Origin: Druceiella hillmani
Taxonomy: Eukaryota > Arthropoda > Insecta > Lepidoptera > Hepialidae
Direction: 5' to 3'
Length of the DNA stretch: 64,000 nt
Assembly (NCBI GenBank): GCA_039881145.1
Contig: JAYKKI010000060.1
Coordinates: 5,332,501-5,396,500, forward strand
Position numbers and translations under genes: made by a program. Positions within the stretch are counted from its first letter, which is position 1, and each line of letters starts with the position of its first letter. The notes below the pieces were generated by a model. It worked only from the letters and a program-made list of their open reading frames with translations. It made no database searches and was not told where the DNA came from. Positions 38,520-51,234 of this stretch are shown piece after piece.

Positions 38520-41375
38520 TGACCTCCCATTGTTGGGGAGCTGATCTGTCAGGCAAATGAAACTAATTTAATTTATATTAACATTTTCCGGTACCAGGAC
38601 GTCGTTTTCTATTTATAAAATTACATAAGTCCTATTGTTTCTCAGTTTGATCAATACTTTAACGCTATTTTCTATATATTGTTTTTATTGCTTAGGGAAG
38701 GTATTTTTTTAAATACTACCTGTTATTCACGTAGGCGAGTATATGGTATCAAAAAATAGGTGAGGATTCTACCAACCAAAATTTTGTCTCCATAATTCTC
38801 ATATTCCTTCTATGCTATTTCCTTATAGGAAACATTTCTAATTTTTTTTTCTTTTCATTGCAAAGGGTCACATAAAAGTACCACGTAAGAACCAGTTCTT
38901 TTTCAAGTATACTTCTGAAAATTTTAAGTTCTCTTCCGAAACTTGTTAATTATCATTTCAAAGCAGACCTTGAAGAAGAATCACAGTCATTTCAGTTTTA
39001 AGTTGAAGTCAGCTAGCTTCGATAAATTTGTAATTCAGAGATTTTATTAGCATCAAAATAAACCGTTGCTCCATTTATTTTACTTCTATTATTATTTTGG
39101 TTTTAAAAAATGTGGTCTCAATACAAATGATTTACTTAATTATTCATTTTTGTGATTTAATTTTTTTTCATAGAATTTTACAATCTGGAAATCTATCAAA
39201 TTCACAGAGAAGACATAAACAAAAGTATGCTAGAAGTCTTATAATCATATATGCTAAATAATTAGGAAATCAAGTCTTCCAATGAGTTTAGAGCGCAAAC
39301 TACCTAAATAAATATAGTGATTAAAGCTTGCAAAGTGATTTCATATAATAATATAAACGTTTTGGCTTCAAAAACAACACTACTTCTTTAGATTGACTAC
39401 TTAGAGTTCAAACTAGTCGCAAAATATCCTTTTATTATCAATCTCTGCTTCATTATACAACAAAGGTAATTTTATTTGGAACGCATAATGTGGATTTGAC
39501 TGTTCGACATTAAATAAAAACCCAGCCAGTACCAGTTGTCATGTATATTTTAAAATAGTGAAATAGACAATTACGTTGAGAAAAAAATTTCAAACAAATT
39601 ATATCGAATTTTAATATAAACAAAATGGAAATACCATTTGTTGTTGTTATGTTACTGACCTTAGCAAAACGGCAACGGCATGCGGTTACTGTATGCAGTG
39701 GTTCCGTATTTCGGTACCGGTAGCAAAGCAGTGCGGCCTGATTGAAATTACATGCATCGTGTTTGAAAGTATAAAACTATTCCTGTAACTAAACTACTGA
39801 ATTGTTTTTATTGAGAAACACCATATGTTATAGGAAGATTCATTTAACGTCGAACGGCCATATCCATATTGTATGAATAATGAGCTATACTAAAAGAAAA
39901 TGGTTTTTTCCATAGTAGAAACATTGAATATCCTTAAATATTAATTTTTTTATATTTACGACAGTTTATCCCTCGTATTGGAAGTTCCATTCATATTTAA
40001 GATGATTATTTATTTCACGTTCATCACTTCACTTAATCATACCTTTTAGTTAAATTCCAACATCTATCGGCCCATGAACTAACATACATTATAAAACAAG
40101 AAGAACTTTCTGAATCACGTTCATGATATATACGCCAGATGGGGCAATTCATAAGGACAGAGAGTCACATTACACGAAAAGATGCGGTATCCTCTCATTT
40201 TACGAAAACTTCACTTTCTTAACACAGAGAGCGTAGATCATACACATCGTTATTTTAAAAATAAAAAAATTAAAATCTTCCTCTGACGTCCTTGCTCAAA
40301 GCTCTTCATCATAAAAATGAACAATATTACGAACGTCGTTGCTATTTGTCTTTGACAAATGGAATACCGGAGTGATCTCATCAAGATTCTTTTCACCTTA
40401 TTGTTGACATGACGCTAAAAACAGAGATAAATGATTACATTGGACAAATATATTGTTCGATCGGACGAAGGGAAGAGGCAAACACGTTCATTGAAACTGA
40501 CAACCCATTTATCGCACGTATTGACAAGCCACGCTGTCATATATTGACAAGGATAATAAGGGTGCGAGGGAGAACCAAAAGAGAAGGCAATGAGAAGATT
40601 TTCGACAGGGATTAAGAAAGCTTATATTGTAAGGCGAATTGGGGGTGTCAGGGTCAAGTTCGTTTCATTATCCCCTATCAGATTTCTCGTTCAATCTTTT
40701 CCGCAAATTTCGAATATTTTGAAAGCAAACAGATCGATGGGGAGGGAACATCAATTTATGTTAAAGATGCGTGTTAAAATCTATGTGTTTAAAGTGAAAA
40801 ATTATAAGTATGAATGATTTATTTATGGCCAATTTAATTATATATTTAGTACCGAAAAATATGTCCACTACAAGTGATTCTGTGCTATAAACAGAAAACA
40901 TTTGAGGCGTGTTTCTTTAAAAAAATGTAAACTTTTTCGTTGCAATAACAATTTGGACAGTGCAATTTTTGCAGCTACGGTGATTGTTGATATTGCGGCT
41001 GTTATATATCATATATATATATATATATATATATGCGGGTGTGTGTGTGTGTGTGTGTGTGTGTACAGATATGTGCAGAAAATAACAAGGAATGTGTCTG
41101 TTATTCGTACAAGCGATTATGTGTATTGAACCGAATATATTAGAAATTACTATAAAAAAAATTTGCTATAAAAAAAAGTAATTTATTTCACCAAAATTAC
41201 AACAGGGATATTTTCAGAAATGGTGGAGAATTTTCCTTAAAATTTCTTAACATTTTCATCTATATACCCATGTTTGTTGTAACTCTTTGTAAATTAACCA
41301 TTGCTATCAATGTTTGAGCGTAAACGTTACTTACATGGCACTGTAATTAAATATGTAAAATTTAATATTATTTCA
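38520..41375. other. AT-rich stretch with one microsatellite and a GC-richer patch
   Basis: No supported gene. A patch at 40400-40720 is less AT-rich, with two overlapping frames (68 and 75 codons) lacking recognisable domains; it could be a conserved element. A compound (AT)n(GT)n tract lies at 41005-41064. Confidence 0.4.
41005..41064. repeat. Compound (AT)n(GT)n microsatellite
   Basis: About 14 AT dinucleotides, GCGG, then about 13 GT dinucleotides. Confidence 0.95.
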
Positions 41376-41379
41376 GGTT

Positions 41380-41935
41380 ATTAATTTCTTAAGTTATAAA
41401 AATAATGAGTGGTACTATCTGTAGTTTATTGTTTAAATTTTAACGCGCAACTTCAATGAATATCACAGGTACAGTAATAATAATATGTACTTAAGGAAAT
41501 TCACCAAAAGATGGCATTAGGATAGTGTCGCGTGTCGATAAAACGTTTTAGGAATATATCTAAGCGTTTCCTTTAACAAAAATGTTTAACTTCAAACATC
41601 ATTAAAAACAATACATTTCAGGAATTAAACTTTACTTCGACTTGTATTCAGTTTGATTTACTGATTAATTTCTTAAGTTATAAAAATAATAAGTATCACT
41701 ATCTGTAGTTTATTGTTTAGATTTTAACGTTCACTTCAATGAAAAAGAATCACAGGTACAAAAATAATAATATCTAGTTAAGTAAATTCAATAAAAGATG
41801 ACATTAGGGTAGTGTCGCGTGTCGATAAAACGCTTTAGGAATATATCTAAACTTTTCCTTTAACAAAAATATTTAACTTCAAAAATCATTAAAAAGTATA
41901 GAATTTACTAGTTAAATTTTACTTCTGGCTTATAC
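41380..41935. repeat. ~285-bp tandem duplication, diverged
   Basis: ATTAATTTCTTAAGTTATAA starts at 41380 and 41664. TGTCGCGTGTCGATAAAACG recurs at 41526 and 41813. Copies differ by about 10 percent plus small indels. Confidence 0.9.
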
Positions 41936-42533
41936 CCAGCTTATTTAATGATCGAAAAGGAATTTAAAAAATTAAGTCTTTACTTAAACAAATTTCTAAA
42001 TGTAACGTCTGCTTATTCTGGAGTCACTTGATCTATAATAAAATATAGTATCCAAGATTAATCTCCATACATATAGCAGCACCACTAGAAATTTCATGCT
42101 AATTAAGAAAGGTATATAAAGTACCTGTATACTTCTAGAAACTTTACATGAAGAAATAAAATATGACTACACTTCACAAGGTAATATTACAGTATTATAG
42201 CTCAGGGTTGGAGTTAGTACCTTTGTGAAACTAATTTTTTGGCTGTATTTTCCACAGAATGTTTTATTTTGAAACACGCAATCTTATTTTTATTATTAAA
42301 TTCTTTCGTGTACGCAAATAAGATGAGATAAAAATGGAAGGCTTATTTTTTTTTTCCACAAGTTTTTCTTTCTCCTTTTCACGCTTAAATAACTACAATT
42401 AATAAAATTTTGAGTAAACCACAATTTAATAAAATTTTGTATGCAGATAGTATATCCTATAGATCGAAATATGGGTTATGTGTAATTTCGCTACCGTTTC
42501 AAAAGCAATGCAGAGAATATAAATGCAAAAAGG

Positions 42534-42860
42534 AGTTATACCCATGCAAGTCAAGTGCACCATTGTCAAGGAGCCAGCTCAACGAGCCCACGCCAAATAC
42601 GCGACTGATTTACTACAGTGATGACAGATTTATGGCAAACCGAACTTCAGTTGTCATGGGAACGCATCGCATCGGACTTGAGAACTCATCTATAAAAGCT
42701 GCTTTTCGAGAGGAAGCCGGGCAGAGACAAACATGTAGCAGACACAGACGCGTTTACATATTATTAAGTCGTCTTGAAACATTCTTTGTAATTATGAAAT
42801 AATTAAATAAAGTTTATTTTGTTAAAATTTTTTCTTGCCGTTTCGTTGAATTTCTTAACT
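42534..42860 (+). mobile_element. LTR-like segment (possible solo or truncated gypsy-type LTR)
   Basis: Bounded by AGTTA at 42534 and TAACT at 42860, the inverted termini used by several errantivirus/gypsy-type LTRs. It contains a TATA box (CTATAAAAGC at 42690-42699) and, about 110 bp later, a poly(A) signal (AATAAAG at 42806) followed by T-rich sequence: the U3-R-U5 order of an LTR. TGGCACGAC straight after the right end could be a degenerate primer-binding site. No matching second LTR and no gag/pol are seen in the window, and no clear target-site duplication. A 130-codon frame overlapping the segment has no recognisable domain. It could instead be the promoter and 3' end of a short host transcript. 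Confidence 0.35.
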
Positions 42861-43036
42861 GGCACGACAAACTGAATACGCTGTGAAAATTATAGAAAAG
42901 CGTTTAAATTATAAGTAAAAGTATTATTACCGAATATCCGATCGTTGCTGAACATCGTCTCCATGGATATTCGTCGTAAATAATACTTAATCCAGTCACT
43001 CCTTCTTGTAACGCCATACAGACATTGGTCGTCACT

Positions 43037-43071
43037 CTCCAAAACCTTCAACAGCGTTGAAAGTTTTGGAG
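43037..43071. repeat. 16-bp inverted repeat, one mismatch
   Basis: CTCCAAAACCTTCAAC (43037-43052) pairs with GTTGAAAGTTTTGGAG (43056-43071) with one mismatch and a 3-nt loop. Confidence 0.85.
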
Positions 43072-43329
43072 ATTAGTTAGCATACGTATGCGTTAGATGA
43101 CGCCTTTCCAAATATTTTGGAAATTAATAAATTCTTATTGTCATAATCAGAATGGATTTATTACAAACAACTGTTGTAATTAAATATATTTAGGAAAGCC
43201 AGTCAGCATTATTTTTTATCATAAACTATACAAGCATAATATTACAAAAAGAAAGAATTAAATTTACATATGAATTTACATAAGAAAATTTACAGTTTAA
43301 AAAACAAATAAAAACACCTCTTTTACATT

Positions 43330-44425
43330 TCTTCAATATACGTGCATTAATGCAATTCAAATGTACCCAAACTCGTTGGGTTTACTGTTAACCATTGAGG
43401 TATTCCTATGATCACCTCCCTTCTTCATTGTTATATCTGCTCGATGCTACCCTATTATGGTATTATCATGAAATTTGCACAAGTTTATAAAGTTTCAAAT
43501 CGATAAGACAGTTAGGAGTGGGTGACATTCGACTAGATAATATTGTTTACGTACACAGGTATATAGAAGTGAAGCTAATAAAATCGTGATACAAAATAAA
43601 AGTCAACTCGTCAAACGACTTTTATTTAATTTTTTCTAAATTAGATATTTCCCTCTTATTTCTGAAAATTTTCTGATATAAAATCGTATAGATTTAGTGA
43701 AAATCTCAGAAATTACACACTTTATTGAAATTTAGGTTTAATATTTGACTTTTATTTTAACGGAAGTTATATGGAAGTAAAGCTAATGAAACGTGTTAAA
43801 ATAAATAATGAACTAATAAAATGATTGCATTTAAATTTTCACCCAATTTAGATATTCTCCTCTGTAACGTAAAATCTTATTGATTCAGTGAAAATCTCAG
43901 AAACATTAAATTGAATTTCAAGCTCAATATTTGAATTTTAGTGTGACGTAATAGCTAAAAAATTTTACCACGTTAAGGAGAACATATAAGAGCCTTTGTA
44001 ATTGTTACAGATGGGGAAATAGATAGACAGAACTTTATTTCAGTATCTCCGTAGGACTATTTGAGTATAGAAAATCTGGCCAATTTGTGTCGAAGCAAGT
44101 ATAAAGTTGGGCTCCACGGTTTTCCTTTTTTCATATCTCGAAATTGTTGATAGTTTAAGTTAATTAAAACAATTTTAACTGAAAATTCTAATGATGACAT
44201 CTAGTTTTCAGATTTTTAAAATTCATCACCAAAAAATAGAGTGTCGGGGATATGATTCAAATTGCATATGGCTTTGAAGCTTAATATTTCTCAAACTTGA
44301 CTTAAAAATGAAATAACGAAGCGCAATAAAATTTACCCCAAATGTTTATGAGCAGGAAAGCACTTTAAAAGAATATTTTGCCGAATAATCATTTAGACCT
44401 TGATAAGAAACATATCCTCGCAAAA
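43330..44425. other. AT-rich stretch, probable diverged repeats
   Basis: Two similar blocks are visible: ATATAGAAGTGAAGCTAATA (near 43561) and ATATGGAAGTAAAGCTAATG (near 43768), each followed by similar A+T-rich text including ATTTAGTGAAAATCTCAGAA or GATTCAGTGAAAATCTCAGA. The spacing is about 207 bp. It may be a degenerate tandem duplication or repeat fragments. No gene recognised. Confidence 0.45.
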
Positions 44426-44429
44426 TTTT

Positions 44430-44545
44430 GCCCAAAATTATAGAAACTGTGACAGACTGTGACAGACAGGCGGACGGACAGATAGATATGATGAAATGAC
44501 AAGGGTTCTTTTATTTCATTACAGAATCCTAAAAAAAATTATTTA
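44430..44545 (+). repeat. Dispersed repeat of D type, GACAGACGGACGG-bearing copy
   Basis: TGTGACAGACAGGCGGACGG, then ATGACAAGGGTTCTTTTAT and AGAATCCTAAAAA. The 'GACAGAC..ACGGACAG ... AGGGTTC ... AATCCTAAAAA' layout matches the class of insect repeats to which the 19.3, 25.6 and 57.3 kb copies seem to belong. Confidence 0.45.
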
Positions 44546-44984
44546 ATCTTATTTGCTCATAATTTTCGATACTAATTGAATACAAACCAAAATGTCCTAA
44601 ACACTGTTTTCCCATTGACTTCGGAAGTTTTATTTTTTATGGATAAGCGACATAAAATTTTAGTGATTTTAGGAGAGCTTGAGAAATCACATCTTGTATT
44701 GGAATTAAATTTGGTATTTGAATTTAACACATCACCCACAATATTGAATTACAAGTAAAACATGTTAGAAGCAAAGATATCGTTGCAGATGAGTAATTAA
44801 AGAAAAGGGATGGAATTTTAAACTTCTTCGTATATTTACGTGAATTTAAAAAAGCAGGTACTTATGTCATATACCAAATTTATTCTTTGAAATCCAAGTA
44901 TTTCTACCAGATTTAAACTCTCAAATTCGGCGAAACTTAGTGATTTCCCAGTAACCATCACTCTCTATCCCAACAGGACCAACA

Positions 44985-45215
44985 GCTTAATCGCCTCAAC
45001 TGCCGAGAGGCCCGGCCGCAACGGAGCCACGATCGATAAGTTTTATGGGTCAAGGACGGCCTCTGTTTACCGCTAGTTCAGTCTGATTTTATTCGTCAAC
45101 GCGCCGTGCAAATGTTGTCTGCCAAACTTTGGGGCCCAATAGGCGTAGTCTGTCAACTTGTCTAATCAAAATTGGCGGCGGTTAACCCAAGAAACCATTT
45201 GGGAGAAGCGTTTGG
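44985..45215. other. GC-richer island, possible conserved non-coding element
   Basis: High-complexity, CpG-containing DNA (GAGAGGCCCGGCCGCAACGG, TCAACGCGCCGTGCAAATG, ATTGGCGGCGGTTAACC). Contains ATCGATAAGTTTTATGG, which includes an AbdB/Cdx-type TTTTATGG site. No open frame. Confidence 0.3.
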
Positions 45216-45219
45216 TTTT

Positions 45220-45715
45220 CCTTTTCGAATTTACTAAGTAAATAACTTGTAACTAAATTCTGCTCGGCAATCGAAACTCCTTGCATCCAAAGCTTGTATA
45301 TCAAATTAGTGTAAAATTTAAGCAACATGCTATTAAATTAATTAGGTATTCAGTTTCGTCCAACCAAATTTAGGTACCTTGGATTACTGATAAGGCTAAA
45401 AGGACATGAAAAACTTAGTTGCATCAAGAGCTGAACTAAAAATATCAATGAAGAACGTTTACTTTTATATACGTGTACTTAATAAGTGCAATTTGGCAAA
45501 AGTGATTTTGTCTTTATGTTTCATTTTTAAGCCAAAGTACAGTTACGAGTGTAAAAACAACATATTTAACAATTGCAAGAACAACTACTGGATTCAGTAA
45601 AATTTTAAACTTTATCTTTTTAGGCAATTATTACATTATAAAAATTATATTTCATATTTAATTTTTTCCTTATTTCCATATGTTGAATATTTAACAATTT
45701 GGAATCTTAATTGTA
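45220..45715. other. AT-rich stretch without recognised gene
   Basis: A 64-codon plus frame at 45406-45600 starts with ATG but shows no domain; treated as chance. Confidence 0.4.
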
Positions 45716-45722
45716 TTTCCAA

Positions 45723-46015
45723 GGTGTGGTGTTTTGTGTTGGTCACAAGGCTTACGGTCTTGAGGGTGTAGCGCGCTGCCGGATCCCGGGCTCGATTCCC
45801 GGCCGCTCGTCGAATGGCGCTAGAGTGATATTCGAAGGCATCAGTGCCATTGCAGCGAAAATGTAAATACTGTAATCGCCAACCCACCTACCCAGTGTGG
45901 TGATTATGTTCGTTACTTCCAATAATACGAGCTTGGAAAGGTTTAAATTAAACAGTGGAATGATGAAGGATGTCGAAGATGCTGACGATTATTCAGTGAA
46001 CGAAATTACAAAATA
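45723..46015 (+). mobile_element. tRNA-derived SINE, tail type 1
   Basis: The RNA polymerase III internal promoter is visible. An A-box-like TGGTGTTTTGTGTTGG is followed about 60 bp later by a B box GGCTCGATTCC (45789-45799; consensus GGTTCGANTCC). The head shares GGTCACAAGGCTTACGGTC and CCGCTCGTCGA with the SINE at 58.2 kb. The 3' part includes GCCAACCCACCTACCCAGTG and GGTGATTATG, then CAGTGGAATGATGAAGG, which from memory resembles a LINE-type tail common in lepidopteran repeats (accepted form about 'CCAACCCGC..GGCCAGCGTGGTGGACTA'). It is not a functional tRNA: the acceptor stem and anticodon arm do not fold. An 80-codon minus frame through it is a shadow. Confidence 0.75.
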
Positions 46016-46019
46016 AGCC

Positions 46020-48060
46020 AAAATAAATCTTACATATTATTAATAATTCTTATATATGCAAACGATATGTTGATAATCTTTTTCACAAAATAAACCGAGA
46101 GCGGCCTTTGTAAATATCCACAACAAAGTTTAGTATAAGTTATATTTCAATAAAATGAAGAAGAATATTAAAAAAACCACTTGCTAAAGTGCACTTTTTA
46201 CTCTCTCGGTTTGATGAAATCTCTCGCGATTTTATGGTGTACGAAAAACCTCGCTTTGGAAATTTTAGTGAAATAGAGTGAGTTTGCGCAAGTAAAGAAA
46301 TTACGTGTAATCGTATTTATGAGGCTAGACGGGAATTTGTTTATTATTTTAAAAAAATATTTTTTCAAAATAACTTACTTCAAGTGTATTTAAAAGTCGT
46401 CACGAAAACATCTTTTGCCTCGCACACTACTAATACTTACACAAAAAAGCTTTTGAAGTTTCTTTAACGACATAAAATTAAACCATCCAACATACTTTGG
46501 TACATCAAATATCTCTCAAAGAAATCGCCAAGTCGTAAGTTCTCGGAATCCTTCGAAGGATTTTCATTACCAAGGCAAAGTTTTATCTGGGAAAAAGAAA
46601 AAAAAACAAAGCCGTCATAGGGCTGAGAGCATTGGAACTCCGCAGTTGTTTTTGACATCCGAAACAAAATTCCGAACAAAGAGAGTTCTTAGGACGACAC
46701 TGAATTCCAATTAACGCTCTTCATTCTTAATTACCCCGGATTTTTTTCATTAATTTTTTATTTAAGAGAGTTTCGTCTGACAATTTGAACTTGATCAATC
46801 TTGTTAGCGAATTGGAACGGACAGCAAAATTGGAAGACTTTTTTTTACTGATTTGGCTTTAATATAAATGGAATGGCATGTCTGCCGTATGTAATAATAT
46901 AATTATTTAAAAGCCAACAATATGATCAAAATAAAGGCTACCTTTCAACTTTAAGGAAATAGGATTTTCCACGTACTTTTGGATAACTTTTACCTGTGGA
47001 AATGCTAAAACAAAATACCAATTTTCAATTAATTTTATATGCTTTGAACTAATTTTAATAACTTTTGAAACATCTTTAGTGGTATTAAACTACTAAATAA
47101 AACCAGTCAAGTGCGTCTCGATGTATTCAATTAGGGATGACTACAGAGTCGTCCAACGTAATATTAAACTATGCATATTTTATAAATTTTTACGTCTTGT
47201 TTATAAGTGCACACAGATAAATGGTAGCTGTAAAATGATTCCAATACCTCGACAGTTGTTGTTGACTATGGTTATTCGTCATCAGTATTTTTTAAAATTA
47301 ATATTGAAAAAATATTCTAATAATTTACATTAATTTATTTTAAGTATGTTAGCAAGCATTCAGTAATTTCTGTCTGCGTTTAATTTCCACGTCCAATTTT
47401 TTTGATAATTTCAAAATTGATGAAGAAGGATTACTCAAAATTGCATTTGAAAAATACTCATCAAAACCTACTTTATGGGTTTATTCGGGATTTTCAGTCC
47501 TAAAGTAACAAATTGCAAACCACTGTGAAGCTTATTGGTTCGTAAATGGGACTAAATATGACTAGTGGTAAATTGAACCTAAACTTAATTTTAAAAGACT
47601 TTTCTAATGTAATCCTACAAATTAGAGCAAGCTAATTTTTTTGTACGTATTAACTGAAATATAAAATATCAAATATCATGGAAATACTACTAAATGAATT
47701 TGAATAAAAGTTTTATCGATGTTATACTTGAGATTCAGATTAAAATCGTCTCTTTGTTTGGATGATAAAAAGATTCGATTTAAAGTTTAGACTAAGATAT
47801 AAATTACTTTTATCGCAATTAAAAGTATTTTTAACTGTTTTTAGGATTCGCTACTTTAAAAAATCATTGCTTTTCGGGAAACTATTCGACGTGGTAATTG
47901 AAATTTGTCATAATGATAAAATATGTTTAATTGTATATACGTTAATATTTAATACTCAAGAACATTTATATTCCGGCAAATTGATTGCTAGTGTTGAAAT
48001 TAATATTGGTGAATATCAAAAATATACTTTGGTTACTATACACTTAGTATTTTTGCAAGA
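46020..48060. other. AT-rich stretch with one complex patch and an orphan ORF
   Basis: A less AT-rich patch at about 46490-46740 could be a conserved element. At 47762 an ATG opens a 103-codon plus frame to 48073, unusually long for this base composition, but rich in Leu, Ile, Phe and Lys as random AT-rich frames are. No domain or signal is recognised, and it runs into the T/G repeat. I do not call it a gene. Confidence 0.4.
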
Positions 48061-48064
48061 CGAG

Positions 48065-48560
48065 ATGTCTTGATTTGGGTTGTGTTATATAGCTTTATCT
48101 TGCGTTGCCTTGTATCGTCTTGTTTTTATTTGTGTTGCGTTTTGTTGCTGTGTGTTACGTTGTGTCATTTTGTGCCTCTTGTGTTGCTACATGTTATCTT
48201 GCATTGTGTTGTGTGGCTTTCTGCTTCTGTATTGCCTTGCGCTGACATGTATTGTTTTGGATTGCCCTTCTGTTGCCTTATGTTGCCTTGTGTTGTATTG
48301 ATTTGTGTTTTCTTATGTTGTGGTGTGTCACTTTCTGTTTCTTTCCGTTACCCTATGTAACTTTACTTTTCTCTTATGTCACCTTTATGTTGCGTTATGT
48401 TGATTTGTGTTGTGTTCTGTAACTTTTTATAGATTTATGATACATCATGTTTCTTCGTATTGCTCTTGACTTGCTTTATATGGCTTTTTATTGCTCTTGT
48501 GTTACTTTGCGTTGTCTCGTGTTGCATTGTGTTGCTTGATACTTTCTCATGTTACTAGCT
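48065..48560 (+). repeat. Degenerate T/G-rich (TTGTGTTGCC)-like repeat, ~500 bp
   Basis: TTGTG, TTGCC, TTGTA, TTACG and TTATG pentamers alternate with a loose 5/10-bp period and almost no A-rich stretches on the plus strand. Two overlapping frames (96 and 73 codons) exist only because A-containing stop codons are rare here. It is strongly strand-asymmetric and diverged. It is not the insect (TTAGG)n telomere repeat. Confidence 0.8.
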
Positions 48561-48564
48561 TTAT

Positions 48565-51225
48565 TTTGACTGCTTACATGTTTGGCATAATAAATTTAAG
48601 CTAGTGGGAATCACTTTTTATATTTAAATTATGGCAACAGTCAATAATTTTAAGAGAGTTAACAAAGAAAATTCTGGATTGGAATAATGAAGTACTAGAT
48701 TCTATTTTAATTTACTGTGTTGGATGGAGTTATCAAATGGATAGGTGAGTTAAGTGTAAGAATTAAAAAAATTTTGCCTTCAGATTTTTACATAAGATAA
48801 TAAACCTGTCTCTCTTTTTACCAAAATTGTTAAAGTCAAAAGTATGTTATTAAAAATTTACCTAAAACTCGTCAAACAATTATAACGATGATATTATATT
48901 CTATATATATATAGCAAAGATAATATTAATATTTATAAAAAGTTCAATAGAAATACTACTTGCTTCATAAAAGTTTATTTATCTCCAAATATGTACGAAA
49001 CTCTCTTCTACTAGCATTTAACAGATTTTCTTAAACCAGCAATTTTCTTAAACCTATTTCTATCAGGGCAAAATTTATTCTAATCTTTACCGGTATTCCT
49101 ACATATATAAAGGATAAACAATTTCATGAAACCTTTCAACTCGTATATAAATAATATTTAAAGCGTAAAAGGGCCGACTGGTATTCATAATCTCCAAACT
49201 TTGCAATAATTGGCGAAGTTACTTTAACTTTGCGAACGAAATAGCTGGAAGTTTAAATTGGTATCGTACAGGAAATATTTTTGACGTAAAGTTTAAAAAT
49301 ATCCACCTGGTTGTCAGTAATTAAACCTTTGAAAGTTTCGTGTCTGTATCGGAGACATCGTTTTGACTTTGACTTGAAACTTTTACAGAAATATTAACTA
49401 AAATAGTACAACAGTGACTGTATTAAATTAACGATTGTCTGTTATTTTGAAATAAGCTCAAATGGAAAGATATTTTTTATATAACTGTACAAGTACATAG
49501 GTTTCTTTACAATATTTCACAATCTGTTTGATCAATTCGGAAGAAGCATTGTTTTAAATTTTAAGATAGATATTTTAATGGAGGTAAAAGTAGAAAAAAT
49601 ATATGTTAAAAGCTCAAATAACTTAGCTGATAGTGATAATAATATACATGTGATAATGAAGATATATCTTCGTGTAATGTTTATGTGAAAATTAAGGAGT
49701 ATTTTCCTGAATGCGAAGACGTTCGCTTGATAAAAAAAGGTACATTAAATACTTATGAATTTGTTCTTTTTTTAACTTAAAAAAAGGAATTACAGTATTG
49801 AACACGGCCGCGGTTATTGTTCTAAAACCATCAGTCGTAGTATGTTGGTATATTGGATTAAAATAAAATTTATATTGGATTTAAATACAATTTTGGTTTT
49901 ACATCGTAGATTTAAACAAAATTGAAACTTACATTAATTTAAAACGGGGTTGTGATAACAGAAAAAGAATACATGTGACCTTGAAACTATTTGAAAACCT
50001 TTTGCAATCGTTAAATCTATCCAGTGGCCAGTCAAAAAACATATGTTGGATATTAAGGTAAACGTTCGTCGTTCTTCTTTAAAACGACGCCAATAGGGTG
50101 GTACTATGTTTATTTTTAACTGAGTTATTGAATTTTGAAATTACTTCGACAGAAACTGTTATTTATTTGGGCGCGATTATCTCACCATGCCCGGTATTGA
50201 ATTTAAAAACGTTTTTGCCTCAAAAGACGGTCAAGTGGGCGTAGGATTTAAGTGCATAACGAATCTGTTTGCAGATAAGCGTATTGATATCTAAAAGTTC
50301 ATATATCAATTTCATAAAGTATCGCAGTGTTAATTATACAATATTTTGCTTTGTATGAAAAGGACTCACGAATCAATAAGTTCTCAAATCCTTATAGATT
50401 TATATATATCTAAATGTGAAAAGAGGAAAAAATGAATGCAATGAAAAGACTTTTTACCAATTTAACGATTCCACTATAGCTATATTATTTCAATTTAACT
50501 ATATCACTTTAAAAAAACTGTCTGTCTGACTTTAAAAAGTAAAAGTAATAAAAAGTATTTTATTTAGAGTGTTATTAGTCATATTATTCACTAATCTTCA
50601 AAAATCTTCATAAATTTAGTGACTATGGTTAAAAGATATTCGACCTTTAGAAAATAACTAAATATGTAGATTTAATATGAGACTATGGAGAAAAACAAAT
50701 TTAATTTTTACCCTACGTATTGTTTATTTAGTCTACTTTTTTACATACCACATTGGCAACTATCCATTTTAATTAATAATCCAAATAATCATTCCTTTAC
50801 TCTGTTAATTCCTTAAAAAGAAATATGTAATTTACATTATTACCAACTTTATTAGCAAAATGGACTGTCGGAATAAATCATAAACTATTTACAAATAATA
50901 AACTGAATAAAACGAATGAAAGATTTCTTATGAATACAGTACACAATAGACTTACTGTACTCTGATCGAACATAGTTTGCAATATATCGAACATAGTTTT
51001 AAATATAACTTTGGCAATATATGAGCTGGAATACCGAAAGCAGTTACTCAGAAAAATAAAATATGTATGAAACTCCTTCCTTGTGAATGATTAGTTAGTA
51101 ACTAATGATTTAAATAAATTAATTATGCGCATATTTATTGTAAAATCTAATTTAATGTAATAATCGTTATCTATATCATGTGATGTAAACTTTCTCCACA
51201 CAATCTCATAATTAAATATGTGTAT
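48565..51225. other. AT-rich stretch without recognised gene
   Basis: Nothing identifiable by reading. Short (AT) runs near 48900 and a slightly GC-richer patch near 50165-50280. Confidence 0.45.
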
Positions 51226-51234
51226 TATTTAGAG

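Noticed and set aside
42410..42802. 130-codon plus-strand open frame, the longest in the window
   Set aside because: It opens at a TTG, not an ATG, has no recognisable domain, and covers a segment better explained as LTR-like (TATA box and poly(A) signal inside it).
45789..45799. Functional tRNA gene
   Set aside because: A and B boxes are present but the acceptor, D and anticodon arms do not fold; it is a SINE head. The same holds for 58284-58294.
47762..48073. 103-codon plus-strand ATG frame
   Set aside because: Composition is Leu/Ile/Phe/Lys-rich as in random AT-rich frames, it ends in a simple repeat, and shows no domain or splice context. Kept only as a note.
48070..48360. Cys/Leu/Val-rich 96- and 73-codon overlapping frames, superficially membrane-protein-like
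   Set aside because: Product of the T/G-rich repeat, where A-containing stop codons are rare; two frames are open at once.
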